From Lachnospiraceae bacterium (GTDB lineage: Bacteria; Bacillota; Clostridia; Lachnospirales; Lachnospiraceae), in contig JAFSYD010000045.1 of NCBI GenBank assembly GCA_017443685.1, forward strand, positions 1-6,771: 6,771 nt of DNA, in the 5' to 3' direction. The translations under genes and the position numbers were made by a program. The notes below the pieces were generated by a model. The model made no database searches. It had not been told where the DNA came from and saw only the letters and a program-made list of their open reading frames with translations. The stretch's first letter is position 1; each line of letters begins with the position of its first letter. This document shows, one piece after another, positions 1 to 6,549 of the stretch.

Positions 1-20
1 CGGGATTGCGAATGTGGGTA

Positions 21-55
21 GGATTGTGGGAGTGCGAAGCACGGAACAATCCGTG
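21..55. repeat. Small inverted repeats downstream of ackA, with alternative pairings
   Basis: GGATTGT (21-27) pairs perfectly with ACAATCC (46-52). Inside it GTGC (32-35) pairs with GCAC (39-42) around a GAA loop. A competing hairpin, CACGGA (40-45) with TCCGTG (50-55) around ACAA, uses overlapping bases, so the two folds exclude each other. GGATTG and TGTGGG each occur twice in 3-30, giving a poor 18-nt tandem look. No T-run follows on either strand, so this is not a convincing intrinsic terminator for ackA. It could be an intergenic repeat or the structured start of a transcript beyond the edge. Nothing else is visible in 1-87: there is no good ORF, and a weak AT-rich pairing (63-68 with 77-82) adds little. 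Confidence 0.4.
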
Positions 56-87
56 AATCACCTTTTGACCCTCAAATCAAAATATTT

Positions 88-1278
88 TTAGCCGACGAGG
101 GCCACGGTCTCCCTTGCGATCGCAAGCTCTTCGTTCGTCGGAACCACGTATACCGCTACCTTGGAATCATCTGTCGAGATCTTAAGCTCCTCGCCGCGGG
201 TGTTGTTCTTCTCCTCGACGAGCGTGATGCCAAGATACCCTAAACGATCGCAGACTGCCTTTCTTACGATCGCGGTATTCTCACCGATACCTGCCGTAAA
301 CGCGATCACGTCCACGCCGTTCATTGCCGCCACGTAAGCTCCGACATATTTCGCCACGCGATAGCAGAACATATCCAGCGCAAGCTGCGCTTTTTCGTTG
401 CCCTCTCCTGCCGCGGCTTCAAGATCACGGAAATCAGAGGATACTCCGGAAATGCCCTCCACGCCGGACTTCTTATTCAAAATGGAAAGAACGCCTGCCG
501 CATCCAGATTCTCCTTGTTCGCAATAAACTCGATCACCGAGGGATCCACATCGCCCGAACGTGTCCCCATGATCAGACCTTCCAGCGGCGATAAGCCCAT
601 CGACGTATCAACCGACTTGCCGTTCTCCACCGCACAGATGCTGGCGCCGTTGCCCAAATGGCAGACAATGGTCTTTAAGCTCTCATACGGCTTACCGACG
701 ATCTCGGCTACGCGCTTGGAAACGAAGCTGTGGCTCGTTCCGTGGAATCCGTACTTACGGATCGCGTACTTCTCATAATATTCATACGGAATGCCGTACA
801 TAAACGCTTCCTTCGGCATCGTCTGATGAAACGCCGTATCGAAGACAGCAACCATCGGCACATCCTTCATCAGATCCCGGCACGCATTGATCCCGATGAT
901 GTTCGCCGGGTTATGCAGCGGTGCTAAGTCATTGCACTCCTCGACCGTCTTAAGCACCTCATCGGAGATCACCGTAGACGCTGTGAACTTCTCACCGCCG
1001 TGAACCACACGGTGTCCGACCGCGCCGATCTCGTCTAAGCTCTTTAAAGCGCCGGTCTTCTCATTGGTAAGTGCATCAAGCACCATGGATACCGCCTCTT
1101 TGTGCGTCGGCATCGGCGCATCGGTGATCTCCTTTTCGCCTCCCTTCGGCTGGTATACGAGCCGCCCGTCGATTCCGATCCGTTCGCAAAGCCCTTTTGC
1201 CAAAACCTGTTCGCTGTCAGAGTCGATCACCTGATACTTCAACGACGAGCTGCCGCAGTTAATAACCAATACGTTCAT
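88..1278 (-). CDS. ackA: Acetate kinase
   Basis: Cytoplasmic enzyme that interconverts acetyl phosphate + ADP and acetate + ATP, the energy-yielding step of acetate fermentation, normally paired with phosphotransacetylase (Pta). The protein has 396 residues, the usual family length (about 395-400), and is complete. Family motifs are all present: INCGSSS at 6-12, GHRVVHGG at 88-95, VFDTAFH at 145-151, YGFHGTSH at 176-183, CHLGNGAS at 206-213, MGTRSGD at 237-243 and FTAGIGEN at 327-334. Residues equivalent to the known catalytic set of the Methanosarcina enzyme are kept with a one-residue offset: N7, R90, D147, H179, R240, E383. GGGAGG (1288-1293 on the plus-strand scale) lies 9 nt before the ATG and supports this start. 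The stop is TAA. The gene diverges from tmcAL. pta is not seen upstream and could only lie beyond the left edge. Confidence 0.97.
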   Translation of the reverse strand: MNVLVINCGSSSLKYQVIDSDSEQVLAKGLCERIGIDGRLVYQPKGGEKEITDAPMPTHKEAVSMVLDALTNEKTGALKSLDEIGAVGHRVVHGGEKFTASTVISDEVLKTVEECNDLAPLHNPANIIGINACRDLMKDVPMVAVFDTAFHQTMPKEAFMYGIPYEYYEKYAIRKYGFHGTSHSFVSKRVAEIVGKPYESLKTIVCHLGNGASICAVENGKSVDTSMGLSPLEGLIMGTRSGDVDPSVIEFIANKENLDAAGVLSILNKKSGVEGISGVSSDFRDLEAAAGEGNEKAQLALDMFCYRVAKYVGAYVAAMNGVDVIAFTAGIGENTAIVRKAVCDRLGYLGITLVEEKNNTRGEELKISTDDSKVAVYVVPTNEELAIARETVALVG

Positions 1279-1328
1279 AGAAAAATTCCTCCCGCTAATT
1301 TTTAATCATTTCTTTAACAAAAATGGAA

Positions 1329-1358
1329 TTGCCAAATTCGTCCGAGAAGTAGTATAAC
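1329..1358 (+). promoter_or_regulatory. Sigma-A-type promoter for tmcAL
   Basis: On the plus strand TTGCCA (1329-1334) and TATAAC (1353-1358) are spaced by 18 bp. Transcription would start near 1365, giving a leader of about 36 nt before the ATG at 1401. The -10 hexamer shares four base pairs (1353-1356) with the -10 of the ackA promoter on the other strand, and the ackA -35 lies inside this leader. An alternative -10, CATAAT at 1358-1363, is possible. Prediction from sequence only. Confidence 0.6.
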
Positions 1359-1379
1359 ATAATTAAAAAAGTTTTTCAA
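1351..1379 (-). promoter_or_regulatory. Sigma-A-type promoter for ackA
   Basis: Read on the minus strand, TTGAAA (1374-1379) and TATACT (1351-1356) are separated by exactly 17 bp, and TGT directly precedes the -10 hexamer (extended -10). Transcription would begin near 1344 and leave a leader of about 66 nt. The leader contains a small GAATT/AATTC inverted repeat with a 4-nt loop (about 1327-1340) but no evident terminator or known riboswitch. No CcpA cre-like palindrome is visible. The -10 overlaps that of the opposing tmcAL promoter. Confidence 0.75.
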
Positions 1380-1400
1380 AAAAATACAAGGAGTTTTTCG

Positions 1401-2627
1401 ATGAACATCACCGGCATCATTGCTGAATTCAATCCGCTTCATAAAGGGCACGTCCGTCTGCTTTCCTACGCGAAGCAGCAGCTTGCTTCGACCTTCGTTA
1501 TTGTGGCAATGAGCGGGGATTATATGCAGCGCGGCATTCCGGCCATGGTAAATAAATACGAACGCGCCCGCTACTGCCTGGCGCACGGCGCCGATCTTGT
1601 GATCGAAATACCGGTCTGCGGGGCGACGGCAAGCGCCGAAGGGTTTGCCAAAACCGGCGTTTTGCTTCTGAACGCGACCGGCGTTGTCACCCATCTGCTC
1701 TTCGGCTCCGAGCATCCGAATATGGACTTTTTCTATGAGGCCGCCTCGCTTTCTTCCCATACTTCCATGGATTATTACAAGCGGGTCAATGAACTTGTGC
1801 GCACCGGTATGAACTATGCCGCTGCAAGGGAAGCCGCACTCGTGGAAGGTCAAAACACAAATTTTCCCCCGGATTTCCTGTCCGGCTCGAATAACATTTT
1901 AGGGATCGAATACGTAAAAGCGATCCGTCAGTTCCACCTTGCGATAAAGCCTGTCACGATCGGACGCGACGGCAGCACCTACAACGACACCGAACTTGAT
2001 GCGAACGGTATGTCTTCCGCTACCGCGATCCGTCACGCGATCCACGTCGGAAACGCCTCCGATACGGTTGCGTCCCTCCCTTCGGATGTGGTAAAAAGCC
2101 TGCGTGCATCCCTTTTGGCGGGGGAGATCATCCGCACCGATGACCTTTCCGCGATCCTGCATTATGCGCTGTTAGCGGAAGACGATTTTTCCGTCTACGC
2201 GGACATCTCAAAGGATCTGTCAAACAAAATCTTAAACAGAAGGGATCAGTTTACAACCGTTAAGGAATTTGCGCAGATGTTAAAATCAAAGGATCTGAAC
2301 TATTCCCGTATCTGCCGGTGCCTTTTGCATATTGTTTTAGGTATCCGACAGTCCGATGTGAACGATCTTCGCGGTGGGGATTATGCGCCTTATCTTCGGG
2401 TGCTCGGTTTTAACAAAAGAGGACTGGCTCTTTTTAAGCAAATGAAAGCAGAGGCAAAAGCACCGTTTTTTGTATCTGTGAAAGAAGCAGAGGATCTGTT
2501 ATCTCCGTCTGCATATAATCTGCTTTTGCGTGACATTCACGCGGAAGATATTTACCGGCTGCTTTTAACCTCAAAGACCGGGCGCACCTATCCCACAGCC
2601 TATACTCGCAAATACGAAATGCCATAA
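1401..2627 (+). CDS. tmcAL: tRNA(Met) cytidine acetate ligase (TmcAL, YlbM family)
   Basis: Uses ATP and acetate to form acetyl-adenylate and N4-acetylate the wobble cytidine (C34) of elongator tRNA-Met. Its best-studied relative is Bacillus subtilis TmcAL (formerly YlbM). At 408 residues it has normal family length. The N-terminal nucleotidyltransferase fold is shown by GIIAEFNPLHKGH at 5-17 with the HxGH-type signature (H14, H17). MSGDYMQRG at 37-45, SNNILGIEY at 163-171 and SSATAIR at 205-211 are the other conserved blocks. The rest is an alpha-helical C-terminal region. AAGGAG (1388-1393) lies 7 nt before the ATG and fixes the start. The stop is TAA. No terminator hairpin is seen before the next promoter, so some readthrough into the channel gene is possible. 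Its placement beside ackA fits an acetate-related context, although co-regulation is inferred. Confidence 0.95.
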   Translation: MNITGIIAEFNPLHKGHVRLLSYAKQQLASTFVIVAMSGDYMQRGIPAMVNKYERARYCLAHGADLVIEIPVCGATASAEGFAKTGVLLLNATGVVTHLLFGSEHPNMDFFYEAASLSSHTSMDYYKRVNELVRTGMNYAAAREAALVEGQNTNFPPDFLSGSNNILGIEYVKAIRQFHLAIKPVTIGRDGSTYNDTELDANGMSSATAIRHAIHVGNASDTVASLPSDVVKSLRASLLAGEIIRTDDLSAILHYALLAEDDFSVYADISKDLSNKILNRRDQFTTVKEFAQMLKSKDLNYSRICRCLLHIVLGIRQSDVNDLRGGDYAPYLRVLGFNKRGLALFKQMKAEAKAPFFVSVKEAEDLLSPSAYNLLLRDIHAEDIYRLLLTSKTGRTYPTAYTRKYEMP

Positions 2628-2632
2628 CACGG

Positions 2633-2661
2633 TTGCCTGGGGAATGCTCTTCGGTTATAAT
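2633..2661 (+). promoter_or_regulatory. Strong promoter for the potassium channel gene
   Basis: TTGCCT (2633-2638), a 17-bp spacer and a consensus TATAAT (2656-2661) begin 5 nt after the tmcAL stop codon. Transcription would start near 2668, about 32 nt before the ATG at 2700. This suggests the channel gene is expressed on its own and not only by readthrough from tmcAL. Confidence 0.75.
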
Positions 2662-2684
2662 GAAATCTATGATTTTTGATGTGC

Positions 2685-2690
2685 AGGGGG
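2685..2690 (+). promoter_or_regulatory. Ribosome binding site that decides the channel start
   Basis: AGGGGG lies 9 nt before ATG 2700. A longer reading frame opens at TTG 2676 and ATG 2679, but both lie upstream of this site and only about 10 nt from the predicted transcription start, so they would lack a ribosome binding site. The ATG at 2700 is therefore preferred. Confidence 0.7.
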
Positions 2691-2699
2691 ACACATTAT

Positions 2700-4379
2700 A
2701 TGAGAATGCTCAGTCAGCTTAAGCAGTTTCTTAAGAACCGCCGCGTCGAGAAAAAGATCCGGACCAGAAAGCCGGATGCCGGTCTTGTAAGCAAGCGGCT
2801 ATTTTCCGTTTTTAACCGTTACCTGGCAATCTTATTGGGTATGATCTGCGCGTATATTGCGCTTTTGCTTTTACTCGTGCACGCGGAAAAGCATGCGCCC
2901 GGCGCAACCATTCATAACATCGGTGAAGCCATCTGGTATTCGCTTGCTACCTTTACTACGGTCGGCTACGGCGACTTGTATCCGGTGACGCCCGCGGGCC
3001 GGGCGATCGCCTCCATTTTCCTGGTATTAGGCATCGGTCTGTTGGGATTCTTCGTCGGCTTTATGATGGAGTTTATCGCCCGCATCCGTCCGGTCATCAT
3101 CCTTTCGATCAACACCGCGAAGCCGTGGTACATTTTTACCGATCGTTCGCCCTATGCCATGATCTTTGCGGAAAACCTTAAGGCCGTGCGCCCCGACGCG
3201 ATGATCATCTACGCCCAGACGAAGGAAGAGCAGACCACGAACAAATACATCTGTGTTCCGTGGACCGTCGAGGAACTTCTCGACCGGCGCGGCTTCCTCT
3301 ATGACGCGCATATTATGTGTATGAAAGAAAACGAAATGGAGAACTTTCTGGACTCTGTTGCGTTAGCGGATACCACCGTTCCGATCATCTGCCTTGCGAA
3401 TTTCACGCCGGCGCACCATCCGATGAACATCAGCTTTTTCTCTTTGTCCGACTGTACGGCGCGGATCTTCTGGCAGCAGTATCCGATCCTAAAAGAATCC
3501 GAGGTCATCCTTTTGATCGGCTTCGGCAACGCGGGCACCGTTCTTTTGGATCGTGCTCTGCAGCTGAATGTTTTTTCCGACCGGCAAAGCATTCATTACC
3601 ATATATTCGGCGATTCCAATGAATACCGGCGCAACCGCAAGCAGCTGGCCGACGTCGTTTCGGTCAACGAAGAAAGCAGCGACAGGGACTGCGTATTTTT
3701 CCATAAGGATCTGTGGAACACGGATGCGTCTCTTCTCGCCCGCGCCGACCGGCTGATCCTCTGTGCGGATTCCGAAAAGGAAAACATTTCGATCCTGCAT
3801 ACCATTCAGAAATTCTTTGCCATAAAGGGCGAGCTTTACATTTACAACAGCAATGTTCGCAGTGTTGCGACGCCGTTCGGACAGACGCGTGATGTCCTTA
3901 CGCCGGCCTTCGTCCTGCACAACCGCCTGACCGATATGGCGCTTTGCAGGCATGAGCTGTTCCGCTTTATGTCGGGTCTTAATATTCTTATGTGGGAGGA
4001 TCTGAACAGTCTCTCCAAGGATATGAACTATATCGCGACTGACCATATCAGTGTTAAGGTAAGGATGATGCTCGGGGACGAGGCTCCCTGCAAGCCCTTT
4101 GACGAGCTTGAACCTGAAGTCCTGCGAAAAGCCGCCGCGGCTTTCCGCGATTCAAACGAAGAAGAACGCGAACGTCTGCGCCGCATTGAGCACGAGCGCA
4201 ATCTGCGGTATTACCGGCTTCATAACTTCCATTACGGGGAGACCGTTGATGACGAGGCCCGCATCAATCCGATGCTCCTGCCGTATGAAAAGCTGGACGA
4301 TCAGCAGAAGATGCTGACCGAGACGGCGTGGATGCTTTTGGATGAGCTGGCTTCACATAAAGAAGCGCGGAGAAGATAA
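2700..4379 (+). CDS. Two-TM potassium channel with RCK-like region and C-terminal RyR-like domain
   Basis: Predicted membrane K+ channel of 559 residues. After a basic cytoplasmic N-terminus, TM1 spans about 43-62, a pore helix follows, and the selectivity filter TVGYGD is at 87-92. TM2 is about 103-122. This is the Ion_trans_2 (MthK/Kch-type) pore. The cytoplasmic part holds two Rossmann-like halves. The first (about 132-240) lacks a clear glycine motif. The second begins VILLIGFGNAG (about 269-279), a GxGxxG nucleotide-binding loop as in RCK/TrkA-N domains. The final part (about 490-550) has a charged helix, then YYRLHNFHYGE, NPMLLPYEKL and a helix, matching from memory the RyR domain pattern (GWxYG, then hPxLvPYxxL). 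The gene has its own promoter and a TAA stop, and ends 40 nt before a long hairpin. Ligand and ion flux are unknown. Channel identity is firm; the RyR assignment is a motif-level inference. Confidence 0.88.
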   Translation: MRMLSQLKQFLKNRRVEKKIRTRKPDAGLVSKRLFSVFNRYLAILLGMICAYIALLLLLVHAEKHAPGATIHNIGEAIWYSLATFTTVGYGDLYPVTPAGRAIASIFLVLGIGLLGFFVGFMMEFIARIRPVIILSINTAKPWYIFTDRSPYAMIFAENLKAVRPDAMIIYAQTKEEQTTNKYICVPWTVEELLDRRGFLYDAHIMCMKENEMENFLDSVALADTTVPIICLANFTPAHHPMNISFFSLSDCTARIFWQQYPILKESEVILLIGFGNAGTVLLDRALQLNVFSDRQSIHYHIFGDSNEYRRNRKQLADVVSVNEESSDRDCVFFHKDLWNTDASLLARADRLILCADSEKENISILHTIQKFFAIKGELYIYNSNVRSVATPFGQTRDVLTPAFVLHNRLTDMALCRHELFRFMSGLNILMWEDLNSLSKDMNYIATDHISVKVRMMLGDEAPCKPFDELEPEVLRKAAAAFRDSNEEERERLRRIEHERNLRYYRLHNFHYGETVDDEARINPMLLPYEKLDDQQKMLTETAWMLLDELASHKEARRR

Positions 4380-4412
4380 TTAAAATTAAATAAAATAACC
4401 GGTAGTAAAAAT

Positions 4413-4536
4413 GTGGAACAAAAAGCGACCGGCACATAATGATTGATGAATTGCCGAATCAACAGGTCATCGAAGTGTGAATTTAGTAAACTCGGCACTT
4501 GAATCAAACATTATGTGCCGATCGCTTTTTGACCAT
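4413..4536. terminator. Long inverted repeat between convergent genes, likely bidirectional terminator
   Basis: The arms 4419-4441 and 4509-4531 pair at 22 of 23 positions. The single odd pair (C4429 with A4521) becomes a G-U wobble in a minus-strand transcript. Each arm carries an A5 or T5 run at its outer end, so transcripts of either strand end the stem with UUUUU after a GC-rich core (AGCGACCGGC). Further pairing continues inside (4443-4447 with 4503-4507; 4452-4457 with 4492-4497) and outside (4414-4416 with 4533-4535). It starts about 34 nt past the channel stop and 16 nt past the formyltransferase stop, the right place for a shared terminator. At about 124 nt with a loop of roughly 34 nt it is much larger than a normal terminator, so a small non-coding repeat element is the alternative. 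Confidence 0.65.
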
Positions 4537-4551
4537 TGTTCTATTTTCTTT

Positions 4552-5733
4552 TTAGTGGTGGAACAGGCGCAGTCCCGTGAATGCCATTACCATCCCATAT
4601 TTATTGCAGGTCTCGATTACCTGATCGTCACGGATCGATCCGCCCGGCTGCGCCACGTATGCGACACCGCTCCGGTGCGCCCTGTCGATGTTGTCACCGA
4701 AGGGGAAGAACGCATCGCTTCCTAAGCTTACGCCCGTATTCGTATCCAGCCACTTTCTCTTCTCCTCTGCGGTAAAGACTGCCGGCTTTTCGGTAAATAC
4801 CCGCTCCCAGGCTCCGTCACAAAGCACGTCCATATAATCATCACCGATATATAGATCTATCGCGTTGTCCCGGTCCGCGCGCTTCACATCATTTCTAAAA
4901 GGAAGATTTAACACTTGTGGCGACTGCCGTAAATACCAGTTATCCGCCTTCTGTCCCGCAAGCCTTGTGCAATGAATGCGCGACTGCTGTCCCGCGCCGA
5001 TGCCGATCGCTCCGCCGTCCTTCACGTAGCAGACAGAGTTGGACTGTGTGTATTTTAACGTGATCATCGCGATCGCAAGGTCATCCTTTGCCTCCTGCGG
5101 CAAGTCCTTATTCTCAGTCACGATATTGGCAAAAAACGCGTCGTCGATCACAAGCTCGTTGCGTCCCTGCTCGAATGTGATGCCGTACACCTGCTTCTTT
5201 TCGATCGGATCGGGCTCGTAATCGGGATCGATCTCAATTATGTTATATGCGCCCTTTTTCTTGCCTTTTAATATTTCAAGCGCTTCCGGTTCATACCCCG
5301 GCGCGATGATCCCGTCCGATACTTCCCTTGCTATGATCGTTGCCGTGGGAACATCGCAGACATCCGACAATGAGATAAAGTCGCCAAAGGAAGACATACG
5401 ATCCGCGCCGCGGGCTCTTGCGTACGCATTTGCCAGCGGGGTAAACTCGATATCCAGATCATCCACCCAGTAGATCTTCTTCTCGACATCGGAAAGCTCT
5501 CGTCCGATCGCTGCTCCCGCCGGGGATACGTGCTTAAAGGAAGTTGCCGCTGGCTTTCCGGTTGCACGCTTTAATTCCTTTACTAACTGCCAGCCGTTGA
5601 AGGCGTCTAAGAAGTTGATATAACCCGGGCGGCCGTTCAAAACAGTGATCGGCAGATCGGCGCCGTTTTCCATGTAGATTTTGGACGGCTTCTGGTTGGG
5701 ATTACAGCCGTATTTTAATTCGAAATCTTTCAT
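4552..5733 (-). CDS. purH: Standalone AICAR formyltransferase (PurH C-terminal domain type, PurV-like)
   Basis: Transfers a formyl group from 10-formyltetrahydrofolate to AICAR, giving FAICAR, the penultimate step of IMP synthesis. At 393 residues it holds only the transformylase domain. Bifunctional PurH is about 510-530 residues and has an N-terminal MGS-like IMP cyclohydrolase domain that is absent here. Visible motifs are LKYGCNPNQ (6-14), [11 protein letters not shown] (65-75, with the catalytic-type K67-H68), [10 protein letters not shown] (109-118), TQSNSVCY (229-236), [10 protein letters not shown] (246-255) and SDAFFPF (339-345), ending GLRLFHH. These blocks resemble, as I recall it, the animal ATIC sequence more than typical bacterial PurH, which has KHxNPCG. 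AGGAGG (5740-5745) is 6 nt before the ATG, and the gene follows purO by 10 nt. The symbol purH is used loosely for this single-domain form. The stop is TAA. Confidence 0.95.
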   Translation of the reverse strand: MKDFELKYGCNPNQKPSKIYMENGADLPITVLNGRPGYINFLDAFNGWQLVKELKRATGKPAATSFKHVSPAGAAIGRELSDVEKKIYWVDDLDIEFTPLANAYARARGADRMSSFGDFISLSDVCDVPTATIIAREVSDGIIAPGYEPEALEILKGKKKGAYNIIEIDPDYEPDPIEKKQVYGITFEQGRNELVIDDAFFANIVTENKDLPQEAKDDLAIAMITLKYTQSNSVCYVKDGGAIGIGAGQQSRIHCTRLAGQKADNWYLRQSPQVLNLPFRNDVKRADRDNAIDLYIGDDYMDVLCDGAWERVFTEKPAVFTAEEKRKWLDTNTGVSLGSDAFFPFGDNIDRAHRSGVAYVAQPGGSIRDDQVIETCNKYGMVMAFTGLRLFHH

Positions 5734-5739
5734 TTGTTA

Positions 5740-5746
5740 CCTCCTA
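5740..5746 (-). promoter_or_regulatory. purH ribosome binding site overlapping the purO stop codon
   Basis: On the minus strand the sequence reads TAGGAGG: the TAG (5744-5746) ends purO, and AGGAGG (5740-5745) is an ideal ribosome binding site 6 nt before the formyltransferase ATG. A ribosome finishing purO therefore stops on the site that starts the next gene, which predicts translational coupling of the two enzymes. Confidence 0.85.
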
Positions 5747-6457
5747 TTTATTTTTATTGATAATTCTTGTCTCATATTTTCCGCTTGCTATGTCAATGAA
5801 ACGAACAAAAAGCGATACTTTATTATCCTCGTTGAGATTATCCCATAACATATTGGTGAACGCGTCGATATCGCCTTCGATCGCCACCCTGGTCGGCTCT
5901 CCTTCGAAGCTCGGAAGCGGATTGCCATCACCCATATAGGTATGAAGGAAGCGTCCCTCACCCGATACCGGATTCTCGTATGCAAAAGTGAAACGATTCG
6001 TACTGTCCGGATTGCCGTTATCACTTTTTAATATGGACATCGCATAATTAAATGTTCCTTCAACAATATGAAGAATCCCTGATATTCGCGGGGTAAAATT
6101 CGGTTCATCCGGCTCATACGTACGTGTGCGAAGGCTCTGCTCAAAGGTCTGCTGCTTGTCCATTCCCTCGTAGATCGTATCAGTCTGATCACCGTTCGTT
6201 ACGATTGTCTTATTGCCGAGTACCCTTACCGGCGCATAGATGATCAGCGACGGATCCTCCATCTTCGACGGATCAAAGGCTTCGGTACGGATCCCCTCCC
6301 CGTCCTCCACAAAGATCCGGTTCCGGCTGTTGGCGCTCCGCCCCATAATGAAATATGCGGTGACCGCTTTTGTTCCGTCCTCGCTCCTTCCAATCACTAT
6401 TCCGCGCCCGGGATAAGCGTTCCCTGAAAGCTCCTTGTCAAGTGTCCTCTTTTCCAT
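5744..6457 (-). CDS. purO: IMP cyclohydrolase, PurO type
   Basis: Closes the second purine ring, converting FAICAR to IMP, the last step of de novo purine synthesis. This is the family first known from methanogenic archaea (NTN-hydrolase-like fold), unrelated to the cyclohydrolase domain of PurH. The protein has 237 residues, somewhat longer than the roughly 200-residue archaeal members. Recognisable blocks are NAYPGRGIVIG (13-23), SANSRNR (41-47), NGDQTDT (88-94) and EPDEPNFTPRI (115-125). It is soluble, with no signal peptide or membrane segment. AGGAG (6464-6468) lies 6 nt before the ATG. The gene directly precedes the standalone AICAR formyltransferase, its obligate partner for the preceding step, which strongly supports the call. 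The stop is TAG. No other purine gene is visible in the window; the upstream neighbour is ung. Confidence 0.92.
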   Translation of the reverse strand: MEKRTLDKELSGNAYPGRGIVIGRSEDGTKAVTAYFIMGRSANSRNRIFVEDGEGIRTEAFDPSKMEDPSLIIYAPVRVLGNKTIVTNGDQTDTIYEGMDKQQTFEQSLRTRTYEPDEPNFTPRISGILHIVEGTFNYAMSILKSDNGNPDSTNRFTFAYENPVSGEGRFLHTYMGDGNPLPSFEGEPTRVAIEGDIDAFTNMLWDNLNEDNKVSLFVRFIDIASGKYETRIINKNK

Positions 6458-6486
6458 AGCTCACTCCTTTATTATATGATAATTAA

Positions 6487-6515
6487 ATTATATCCGTAAT
6501 AGTAGAATCCGTAAC
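6487..6515 (-). promoter_or_regulatory. Putative promoter of the purO-purH operon with direct repeats
   Basis: On the minus strand a consensus TATAAT (6487-6492) sits 29 nt before the purO ATG. The -35 at 17 bp spacing is poor (GTTACG, 6510-6515), which suggests that an activator is needed or that the promoter is weak. The 8-mer TTACGGAT occurs twice in direct orientation with a 15-bp period (6507-6514 and 6492-6499), covering the -35 and spacer. A perfect 13-bp AT palindrome (6479-6491) covers the expected transcription start. A second TATAAT (6471-6476) lies too close to the ribosome binding site to be the main one. No Bacillus-type PurBox (CCGAAC) is seen. Confidence 0.5.
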
Positions 6516-6549
6516 CATCGCGGTTATCAAGCATTCTTTCTTTTCAGCT

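Noticed and set aside
7..60. Possible minus-strand gene start (GTG near 55-60) downstream of ackA
   Set aside because: The short translated stretch, His- and Asn-rich with no recognisable family, comes from the hairpin sequence itself and runs off the edge, so it cannot be supported.
1314..1853. 179-residue minus-strand reading frame antisense to tmcAL
   Set aside because: It overlaps a well-supported gene, has no recognisable motif, and its composition is that of a reverse-strand shadow of tmcAL codons.
2676..2699. Longer channel start at TTG 2676 or ATG 2679
   Set aside because: These codons lie upstream of the only good ribosome binding site (2685-2690) and almost at the predicted transcription start, so translation from 2700 is more likely.
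3489..4046. 185-residue minus-strand reading frame inside the channel gene
   Set aside because: It lies entirely opposite conserved channel coding sequence, with no family motif, so it is a shadow frame.
4413..4536. Transposon remnant with target-site duplication
   Set aside because: No matching direct repeats flank the inverted repeat and no transposase fragment is present, so a mobile origin is kept only as an alternative to a terminator.
4477..4725. 82-residue plus-strand reading frame beginning in the hairpin region
   Set aside because: Most of it is antisense to the formyltransferase 3' end, it starts within the inverted repeat, and it shows no ribosome binding site or recognisable domain.
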